From positions 1 through 23,751 of the forward strand of contig CAYGEY010000013.1 of NCBI GenBank assembly GCA_964349065.1: a stretch of DNA of 23,751 nt. The letters are read 5' to 3'. The DNA comes from CAYGEY01 sp964349065. GTDB taxonomy: Bacteria; Patescibacteriota; Gracilibacteria; 1-14-2-50-48-13. Positions 1-5,370 of the stretch are shown in pieces. The first letter of the stretch is position 1; every line of letters starts with the position of its first letter. The position numbers and the translations under genes are program-made. The notes beneath the pieces are model-generated. The model was not told the origin of the DNA, made no database searches, and worked only from the letters and a program-made list of their open reading frames with translations.

Positions 1-76
1 GTATATACTTATGTATACAAATGCAACTTTAATATTACAATGTTTAAATTAGTCCAATTTTTAGGGTACAGTTCAA

Positions 77-150
77 TGGTGCTCAGGAGAGGACTCTGTC
101 ACCTCACGCTGGGTTCACTTCGTCGACACAGTCTCCTTGTTCTCCTCAGC
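77..150. repeat. tRNA-Leu 3'-end fragment inside an imperfect inverted repeat
   Basis: Positions 77-96 are an exact 20-base copy, in the same orientation, of 301-320, the 3' end of the tRNA-Leu gene including the encoded CCA. The fragment forms one arm of an imperfect inverted repeat (81-100 against about 125-150). Read on the minus strand, a stem of about 10 pairs with one G-G mismatch ends in ACCA, so a transcript would be a hairpin with a tRNA-like 3' end. No D-arm, anticodon arm or TTCGA T-loop is present, so it is not a second tRNA. It could be an attachment-site remnant, a tRNA pseudogene or a small RNA; the sequence does not decide. Confidence 0.6.
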
Positions 151-228
151 TGCGGCGACCCCCGTTACTTTACTTACTAGTGATCTATAACTTATCTCTT
201 GTTTGCTACGCAAACATAACTTCCTACT

Positions 229-244
229 TTCGAGTCCTCTCCTG
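229..244. repeat. inverted copy of the tRNA-Leu T-arm end
   Basis: TTCGAGTCCTCTCCTG on the plus strand is identical over 16 bases to the T-loop and acceptor side of the tRNA-Leu gene, which itself lies on the minus strand. It is therefore in the opposite orientation to both the tRNA and the copy at 77-96. The match stops before the CCA. Apart from these two fragments, positions 1-300 hold nothing I can identify: no convincing open reading frame and no promoter that fits a gene. Confidence 0.6.
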
Positions 245-300
245 TACTACATTCATAAAGAACTCTCAAATATTTTCATATTCGTATTTCAAATTTTTTT

Positions 301-385
301 TGGTGCTCAGGAGAGGACTCGAACCTCCACACCTTTCGGTACCGGTTCCTAAGACCGGCGTGTATACCAATTCCACCACCTGAGC
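301..385 (-). tRNA. tRNA-Leu (anticodon UAG)
   Basis: The minus strand gives an 85-base class II tRNA. The acceptor strand GCTCAGG pairs with CCTGAGC. The anticodon stem CCGGT/ACCGG encloses the loop CTTAGGA, so the anticodon is UAG and reads leucine CUN codons. A variable arm and a T-arm with TTCGAGT follow. The 3' CCA is encoded (TGG at 301-303 on the plus strand). Identity rests on the anticodon, the length and the long variable arm. A good promoter ends about five bases upstream of the mature 5' end. Confidence 0.95.
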
Positions 386-397
386 GAAATCCTGCTG

Positions 398-426
398 ATT
401 GTAAAGAATGTTGCGCACAATTGCAA
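398..426 (-). promoter_or_regulatory. sigma70-type promoter of tRNA-Leu
   Basis: The minus strand shows a -35 TTGCAA (421-426), a 17-base spacer and a -10 TACAAT (398-403). Initiation would fall about five bases before the tRNA 5' end. The same -35 hexamer is used by the RNase P RNA promoter candidate in this window. Confidence 0.6.
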
Positions 427-457
427 GAGAAGTAATATGTGCGTACATAAATAGCTT

Positions 458-649
458 ATGAATCCAAAGATTAATAGGGAAACTTGTATAGGATGCGGTA
501 TGTGCGCCTCGATTTATGAGGAGGTGTATGAAGTCGATGATGCAGAGGGAAAGGCCTCAGTGAAAGAAAATAGCGAGCATTTTTGTGACACGGTAAAAAT
601 ACAAGAGAGCATCTTGGCATGTCCGACAACTTCAATTTCTTTAGAATAA
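458..649 (+). CDS. 4Fe-4S ferredoxin, 63 aa
   Basis: This is a small soluble electron carrier of the single-cluster ferredoxin type. Cluster ligands are visible as C10-x2-C13-x2-C16 near the N-terminus and C55 followed by Pro near the C-terminus. C43 is the position that in some relatives forms a disulfide, but its usual partner is absent. The protein is acidic in the middle, as is common in the family. The ATG at 458 has no Shine-Dalgarno sequence. The zinc-ribbon gene follows after 5 bases, so the two are probably co-transcribed. The redox partner cannot be told from the context. Confidence 0.88.
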   Translation: MNPKINRETCIGCGMCASIYEEVYEVDDAEGKASVKENSEHFCDTVKIQESILACPTTSISLE

Positions 650-654
650 AAAAT

Positions 655-834
655 ATGGCACTTCTTAGAATAGTTTGCAAAGAATGTTCACACGAATTTT
701 ACCGTATCGCCGTGGCTTGTAATAGGGAAGGCGTGGATCTTTCTTGTCCGTCGTGTGAGTTTAAAGATAATCAGGTTTTTGTGGAGAAACCCAGAGACGG
801 AAGTTCACCGTTTGCCGGGTGCAAGCACGTATAA
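655..834 (+). CDS. small zinc-ribbon protein, 59 aa
   Basis: Two CxxC knuckles (C8/C11 and C31/C34) are spaced as in a zinc ribbon, with further cysteines at 22 and 56. No catalytic domain is present, and the family and partner are unknown. I chose the ATG at 655, five bases after the ferredoxin stop. The in-frame ATG at 619 lies inside the ferredoxin gene and would add a 12-residue tail that does not resemble a ribbon N-terminus. It could be a small nucleic-acid-binding or metal-handling protein; only the metal-binding motif is supported. Confidence 0.65.
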   Translation: MALLRIVCKECSHEFYRIAVACNREGVDLSCPSCEFKDNQVFVEKPRDGSSPFAGCKHV

Positions 835-841
835 AATTCTT

Positions 842-2539
842 CTATTTTTTCCCAAACAATCCTAAAGCTTTCTCTTTTACACCACCCCAAAGTTTTCCGA
901 AGAATCCTTGCGGAGTTGGGATGTCCATAGGTATATATATCGGTTTCTTTATTTCAGGTTTTTTGACTGTGTAGGCTGAATTTTCCTGTACTTTAACCTT
1001 CTCGTTTGTGATATTGATCTGTTGCTGACGTTTTTCTTCGCTCAATTTCTTCTCTGCTATTTCCTGCGCATATTTTGCCCGATCAAGTATTACGAATCTT
1101 CCATTTTCAATACTATAAGAAGTACTTTCATTTTTTGATTGTCTCTTTAATTCTTCTGCCTTGATTTTCTTAGCTTTCTGCTCTTCTTCATACCTCTTTG
1201 CATCCAAAATCTTTACTTCTCCATTAACTATGACATGAGATGAGGATTTTACAGTATCAATTACATTATTAAGTATACTATTACTGTGCAGCGACTGCTT
1301 CTCCACAGCCACTTTATTCTCACCAAAACCAAGTACTTTTAGCAAAGTATTTTTCATCGTATCGGATTTTGATCCGAGCTTCTTGATATACTCTGCAATA
1401 CGATCCCATTGATCACTAAAAACATTCTTTTCCTTTTGCAAAGCCTTTATTCCAAACAGATTTTTGATCATAGTAACAAACTCAAAAGATTTTTCTTTCA
1501 ATAAATCTTTTTCAGACCTGGTTTTTCGATTTAAGCTCAGAAGAGAAACATTTCTCATGTACTCGGAAAACTTCTTCCCGAATGACGTTACCACAAGCGA
1601 AACCTTACTTTGCTTTCGCCCTTCTTCCGCAACTGAAATCATATTTTCATATGTCCCTAAGACATTATCTAAACTTTCGATATGCTTCTCGGTTTGACTC
1701 TCTGCAATATTTTTCGCTGCATGCTGGGCAACTGTTTTCGCTTTCATTTCATTCACCTCGTAAGCTTTTTCAACAATCGGCTCAACTTTAAGTACCTCTT
1801 CAGCCCGCATTTGCTCAGGTGTTTCAGGCTTATGCACCTCATTGTGAGAAATTGTCTCAACTTGGACAACATCATCTTTTTTATGATCAATATACGCCTT
1901 AAACGGCTCTTTAATTTTTGTAATTATTGTATCCATAATTGACGGGGCCTTTTCTTCTTTTGTCTGAACCCCTTCTTTATTAATCATGTTTATCTTTTGT
2001 CCAAAAACAGGGACCGTGTCCCTAAACAATTTTTTGAAACTCCGACCATTAGTATTATTCCCGGTAGGAACAATATTATAGATTTTATTATAAATTTCTT
2101 CTTCCTGTTCAAAAGGTAGTCCCTTCGGAAAAAGAACCGTTACACGTTTTGTTGTTACAATAAACTCTCCATTCTTTGAACTCCTGGTTAAAGCAATGTA
2201 GATACTGAAATTACTCCCTTCACCCAACGCACAGTCACTATCTTTTTGAAACGCAATTTGGTGAATTGGGGCATTAAAATCCTTTTTGATAGAATCAATC
2301 ATCCCCTCAATCCCTGTTGAAACCATTAATTTTGAGCTTTGGTTCACCAAGTCTTCCTCCTTAAACATTTTTACCTGTCCACTCGGGAGAACCTTGAAAA
2401 ACTCATGCGCACCACTTGGTATAAAGTAGTTTGGATTTTGTTCATTAAAAAATTTATTGATCTTGCCTGTATACGGATATTTTTGCTCTGATGCTTTTCT
2501 TCCGAGATCTGGTTCGTGATGTGGCGTATTCAAAGACAT
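842..2539 (-). CDS. hypothetical protein with two ~40-residue repeats, 565 aa
   Basis: I do not recognise the family. The N-terminal ~170 residues look globular. The middle is Lys/Glu-rich and probably helical or disordered. Two tandem repeats with a 40-residue period start near residues 434 and 474; each has the pattern S-x-x-I-x-N-G-x-x-x-I-L-D-x-x-x-Y followed by a Glu/Lys-rich helix. The last ~30 residues run from a Pro-rich stretch into an amphipathic Gly/Phe/Lys tail (GFFGKLWGG, then ALGLFGKK) that could touch a membrane or partner. There is no signal peptide or membrane segment. It lies 27 bases downstream of the RNase P RNA gene on the same strand and may share its transcription. No Shine-Dalgarno sequence precedes the start. 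Confidence 0.75.
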   Translation of the reverse strand: MSLNTPHHEPDLGRKASEQKYPYTGKINKFFNEQNPNYFIPSGAHEFFKVLPSGQVKMFKEEDLVNQSSKLMVSTGIEGMIDSIKKDFNAPIHQIAFQKDSDCALGEGSNFSIYIALTRSSKNGEFIVTTKRVTVLFPKGLPFEQEEEIYNKIYNIVPTGNNTNGRSFKKLFRDTVPVFGQKINMINKEGVQTKEEKAPSIMDTIITKIKEPFKAYIDHKKDDVVQVETISHNEVHKPETPEQMRAEEVLKVEPIVEKAYEVNEMKAKTVAQHAAKNIAESQTEKHIESLDNVLGTYENMISVAEEGRKQSKVSLVVTSFGKKFSEYMRNVSLLSLNRKTRSEKDLLKEKSFEFVTMIKNLFGIKALQKEKNVFSDQWDRIAEYIKKLGSKSDTMKNTLLKVLGFGENKVAVEKQSLHSNSILNNVIDTVKSSSHVIVNGEVKILDAKRYEEEQKAKKIKAEELKRQSKNESTSYSIENGRFVILDRAKYAQEIAEKKLSEEKRQQQINITNEKVKVQENSAYTVKKPEIKKPIYIPMDIPTPQGFFGKLWGGVKEKALGLFGKK

Positions 2540-2566
2540 AGTAATGTACAGTAGTAGTAATAAAAA

Positions 2567-2941
2567 CTTTTCAGACGAGCTATAAGCCGAGTTCTGTATC
2601 TACTTTCGTAGACGTATGCAATCTCTCTTTCGCCATAAAATGGTCGATGCGGCAGGCTGTTTGTGCTTCCAAGAAGGAACGTTTGATTCACACAAACATC
2701 CATCCTGCCTTGCAGCGTACAGGGTTTACCGGCACACCATTGTTACCAATGGGGCAGGCGAATGATTCGCCTCTTTTCACCTTTCCCACACTTCTTTCGA
2801 AATGCAGTAGTATCGTCTCTGTGGCACTTTCCCTCATCTCGCGATGGGCAACCGTTAGTTGCTGTGTGCTCCTTCAAGCTGCTCGGACTTTCCTCTAGTT
2901 TTGATAAATCAAAACCAGCTGCATACCACTTATCTGAAAAG
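2567..2941 (-). ncRNA. rnpB: RNase P RNA (bacterial, A-type-like)
   Basis: This is the catalytic RNA that removes 5' leaders from pre-tRNAs. The near-universal GAGGAAAGTCC(G)AGC element lies at 2881-2895 and the 3' element ACAGAACTCGGCTTATAG at 2580-2597, both read on the minus strand. The ends are set by helix P1: CTTTTCAGA at the 5' end pairs perfectly with TCTGAAAAG at the 3' end. A GGTAAACCC stretch, the GCAAGGC element, and helices P15 (GGCAGG/CCTGCC) and P16 (TGTTTGTG/CACAAACA) are visible. The 3' strand of the L15 loop has shrunk to one base, so the usual GGU that pairs with the tRNA ACCA end is not there. The length of about 375 nt is typical. Confidence 0.95.
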
Positions 2942-2948
2942 CGGTGAT

Positions 2949-2976
2949 ATTCTACAGGATTTTTTAGATATTGCAA
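2949..2976 (-). promoter_or_regulatory. promoter of rnpB
   Basis: The minus strand has TTGCAA (2971-2976), a 16-base spacer and TAGAAT (2949-2954). The predicted start, about seven bases on, coincides with the beginning of P1 near 2941. It lies back to back with the divergent promoter of the lipoprotein gene. Confidence 0.55.
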
Positions 2977-2981
2977 GTGAC

Positions 2982-3009
2982 TTGACAAAATTCATAAATT
3001 GAATATGGT
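2982..3009 (+). promoter_or_regulatory. promoter of the small lipoprotein gene
   Basis: A perfect -35 TTGACA (2982-2987) is followed after 16 bases by TATGGT (3004-3009). This gives a short leader of about 20 bases that carries the Shine-Dalgarno sequence of the gene at 3036. Confidence 0.5.
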
Positions 3010-3035
3010 GAACACAAGAAAGAAAGGATATATAC

Positions 3036-3419
3036 ATGCAAAACAAAAAATATTTATTGATTTTTGTACTCTTATTTGGTTGTGTGGTAACACCAAATCA
3101 GCCAGCCCAATCTAATTGGGAGGAGGGAATTGTTGGCACTCAAAGTGAAAAAGTTCATTTTGCCGGTGGATTCCCCAGCGACCAAAGCAAATGGGGCAAG
3201 GCCCTGTTTGAAATTTCGGCCGACTCCAAGTTTTGCTTTAAACATGGTGCTACAGAAAAGTGCACCATCAAGAAGTACTCTGGCAATATTTGCACGTCTC
3301 TCGGTGATGATGGTACGGATTTCTTTTCAGTTGGGACTACTCCCACACTGAAATTAATCAAAACTGATACACCTGGACAACCAGCAGGCAATTTCTGTAA
3401 TGGGGTAACAACTCTCTAA
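3036..3419 (+). CDS. small Cys-rich lipoprotein, 127 aa
   Basis: The N-terminus has a type II signal peptide: positive MQNKK, a hydrophobic core, and the lipobox LFGC with C16 as the likely lipidated cysteine. The mature part of about 110 residues is polar and has four cysteines, enough for two disulfides, which fits an exported protein. I do not recognise the family. This is one of only two clear Shine-Dalgarno sites in the window (AGAAAGGA at 3021-3028, seven bases before the ATG). It has its own promoter and is closed off by the strong hairpin at 3432-3463, so it is probably a single-gene transcript. Confidence 0.75.
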   Translation: MQNKKYLLIFVLLFGCVVTPNQPAQSNWEEGIVGTQSEKVHFAGGFPSDQSKWGKALFEISADSKFCFKHGATEKCTIKKYSGNICTSLGDDGTDFFSVGTTPTLKLIKTDTPGQPAGNFCNGVTTL

Positions 3420-3431
3420 GCAAAAACCCAT

Positions 3432-3463
3432 AACACTCCTACATTCGAAAATGTAGGAGTGTT
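3432..3463. terminator. perfect 14-bp hairpin between convergent genes
   Basis: AACACTCCTACATT pairs fully with AATGTAGGAGTGTT around a CGAA loop. It sits between the 3' ends of the lipoprotein gene (plus) and def (minus), so a bidirectional terminator is the simplest reading. On the minus strand a T5 run follows five bases on; on the plus strand no U tract follows. Confidence 0.65.
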
Positions 3464-3474
3464 CGACTATCTAG

Positions 3475-3987
3475 TTAAAACACCTCATGATGTGGCATTC
3501 TCTTCAGCACATGTTTTCCCTTATTCTTTTCCACTAAATCTGTAAACAAAATTCCCTCCAAGTGATCCACCTCATGCTGCACTTCTCGTGCATGTAGACC
3601 GCCCAATTGTAGAGTCTGTTTTTTACCTTTGATATCCAAAAATTCCACAACAATATCCTTTGGTCTCTCGACATCAAAAAACACATCTGGAACAGAGAGG
3701 CAGCCTTCCTCGATCACAATCATCTCCATCGAAAACTTGTTAATTATCGGATTGATCATCGGGACCACTTTGATTGGTTTTTCTTTCGCATCAAAAAACG
3801 TAATCAAAATAATTCGCACGTGCACACCCACTTGGGGAGCCGCGAGACCGATCCCATTGCCTGCATCTTTGAGCGTCTCCTCCATGTCCGAAATGAGCTT
3901 TAACATCTCTTTATCAATCTTTTTTACAGGATGTGATTTAATCCGAAGCTCCTGGTTAGTTGTCCCGGTTAAAATTTCTCGTATCAT
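3475..3987 (-). CDS. def: peptide deformylase, 170 aa
   Basis: The enzyme removes the formyl group from the N-terminal methionine of new proteins in the cytosol. All three family motifs are intact: G45-IGLAAPQ, E94-GCLS with metal ligand C96, and H138-EVDH with ligands H138 and H142 and catalytic E139. The length is normal. Its ATG overlaps the prfB stop by one base (TAATG), so translation is probably coupled to that of RF2. Pairing a release factor with deformylase links the end of one protein-synthesis cycle to N-terminal maturation. Transcription ends at the convergent hairpin. Confidence 0.97.
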   Translation of the reverse strand: MIREILTGTTNQELRIKSHPVKKIDKEMLKLISDMEETLKDAGNGIGLAAPQVGVHVRIILITFFDAKEKPIKVVPMINPIINKFSMEMIVIEEGCLSVPDVFFDVERPKDIVVEFLDIKGKKQTLQLGGLHAREVQHEVDHLEGILFTDLVEKNKGKHVLKRMPHHEVF

Positions 3988-5093
3988 TATTTGTGAGATA
4001 GAAACTTAATTTCTGCATCAATAAACGGCTCAAGGTAGCCGTCAAGTACTGCGTCTACATTGGATACTTCCACATCCGTCCGATGATCTTTCACCATCTT
4101 GTATGGATGCAAAACATAGGACCTTATCTGTTTCCCAAAATCCACCGCCACATTTTCACCTGAAAGTTCTTTTTTCTCCGCAGCCATATCCTCCAATTGT
4201 TTTTGATATAATTTGGATTTGAGGATGAACATCGCTCGTTCTTTGTTCTGGTGCTGAGATCTTTCAGACTGGCATGCCACAACTATCCCAGAAGGGATGT
4301 GTGTGAGTCTAATTGCACTGTCTACTTTATTTACATTTTGGCCACCCGGGCCGGAGGATCGGAATGTATCGACACGCAAATCCTCATCTCTCACCTCAAT
4401 ATTGTCCATGTCGACATGTTCAAATAACGGCATGACATCTATGTGGACAAATGAGGTTTGACGAGAGTCAGAAGACTTAAAAGGGGAGAGTCGCACGATG
4501 CGATGCACTCCTTTTTCACCTTTGAGCATGCCGTATGCAAATGGGCCACGGATTTCAATGGATGCCTTCTTAATCCCGGAACTTCCGGCACCGTCGTTGT
4601 AATCCTGCAACTCATACGTAAAATTATTTTTATCCGCATACATCATGTACATCCGAAGAAGCATCCCGGCAAAATCCTCAGCATCATCTCCACCAGCTCC
4701 TGCCTTGATAGTCATTAGTACAGGCTCCTTGTCATATTCGCCACTGAAGTAAAGTACAAAGGACGCTTTCTCAAATTCCTTTTCTAGAAGTGTTAGCTCC
4801 TCTTCAAATGTCGCATAGTCATCTTCATGGACATCAGTAAATAATGCTTGAAGGTCATTCAAATTTTCAGAAATTGAACTCCAAGTTTCATATAATCCTT
4901 TAATACTTTTTAATCGTGTCATTGTTTTCTGAGCCTCTTCCTGATTATCCCAAAATCCTGATACAGCCATATCAGCTTCAATTGCGGATATTTCACTGTG
5001 CATGGAAGTGATATCAATTTTTTCTAACGCAGTCTTTATATTTTTTGAAAGCAAATCCAATTTTTCTGTAAGTTCGTGTTTTTCGAGTGCCAT
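3987..5093 (-). CDS. prfB: peptide chain release factor 2, 368 aa
   Basis: RF2 reads UAA and UGA stop codons in the ribosomal A site and triggers peptide release. The codon-reading motif SPF is at 203-205 and distinguishes RF2 from RF1 (PxT). The hydrolysis motif GGQ is at 250-252 within GPGGQNVNK. The frame is open from ATG to stop at full length, so the programmed +1 frameshift at an internal UGA that regulates prfB in many bacteria is absent. An intact RF2 argues that UGA is a stop here and against the UGA-glycine code of Gracilibacteria and Absconditabacteria. The gene is coupled to def downstream. No Shine-Dalgarno sequence is visible. Confidence 0.97.
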   Translation of the reverse strand: MALEKHELTEKLDLLSKNIKTALEKIDITSMHSEISAIEADMAVSGFWDNQEEAQKTMTRLKSIKGLYETWSSISENLNDLQALFTDVHEDDYATFEEELTLLEKEFEKASFVLYFSGEYDKEPVLMTIKAGAGGDDAEDFAGMLLRMYMMYADKNNFTYELQDYNDGAGSSGIKKASIEIRGPFAYGMLKGEKGVHRIVRLSPFKSSDSRQTSFVHIDVMPLFEHVDMDNIEVRDEDLRVDTFRSSGPGGQNVNKVDSAIRLTHIPSGIVVACQSERSQHQNKERAMFILKSKLYQKQLEDMAAEKKELSGENVAVDFGKQIRSYVLHPYKMVKDHRTDVEVSNVDAVLDGYLEPFIDAEIKFLSHK

Positions 5094-5158
5094 AAGTGTA
5101 GTGTAATGTTGGTATTGTACAGAAAAAAGTTAAATAGCTCAACAAAAAAGGAGAGCAT

Positions 5159-5250
5159 ATGAAAATTTCATCATACATTATTTTATTCATCCCTTCTTTA
5201 ACTTCCTTTTTTAATTTTTTTAAAGGTAATGTTTTAAATTTTGATAATAC
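5159..5250 (+). CDS. possible partial small gene running into the assembly gap
   Basis: A clear Shine-Dalgarno sequence (AAAAGGAGAG, 5147-5156 region) sits about five bases before an ATG. Thirty codons follow without a stop until the N run. The peptide starts MKISSYIILFIPSLTSFF, which could be a signal peptide or membrane segment. The frame cannot be followed across the gap. It is listed because good ribosome-binding sites are rare in this window; it may still be chance. Confidence 0.25.
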
Positions 5251-5310
5251 NNNNNNNNNNGCCCATATTGCTTAAAAAAAATGACCCCAGTCCAAATTAA
5301 AAAAGGAAGT
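5201..5310. repeat. 17-bp perfect inverted repeat flanking the assembly gap
   Basis: ACTTCCTTTTTTAATTT at 5201-5217 returns as its exact reverse complement at 5294-5310, with the N run between. No target-site duplication is obvious outside the arms. Possible readings are the ends of an unassembled mobile element, a hairpin, or a scaffolding artefact. The rest of 5094-5370 holds no other gene I can support. Confidence 0.5.
5251..5260. other. assembly gap (10 N)
   Basis: Ten undetermined bases. A round number of N usually marks a scaffold join of unknown true length, so the distance between prfB and the penicillin-binding protein gene is uncertain. Confidence 0.95.
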
Positions 5311-5321
5311 CTTGTTCTAAG

Positions 5322-5362
5322 ATATTTTCAACCGATTACAAAATGTAATCGGTTGAAAATAT
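5322..5362 (-). terminator. perfect 19-bp hairpin after the penicillin-binding protein gene
   Basis: Two 19-base arms (5322-5340 and 5344-5362) pair perfectly around a three-base loop, eight bases beyond the stop of the gene at 5371. No U tract follows on the minus strand. The position suggests a terminator or an RNA 3'-end stabiliser. Confidence 0.55.
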
Positions 5363-5370
5363 GTAAAATA

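Noticed and set aside
77..150. a second complete tRNA or tmRNA
   Set aside because: Only the 3' end matches; D-arm, anticodon arm and T-loop are missing.
180..448. open frames of 67 and 60 residues across the tRNA
   Set aside because: They overlap the tRNA-Leu gene and have no coding features.
2647..2988. open frames on both strands (83, 81 and 61 residues)
   Set aside because: They fall inside the RNase P RNA gene, which is supported by its conserved elements and P1 pairing.
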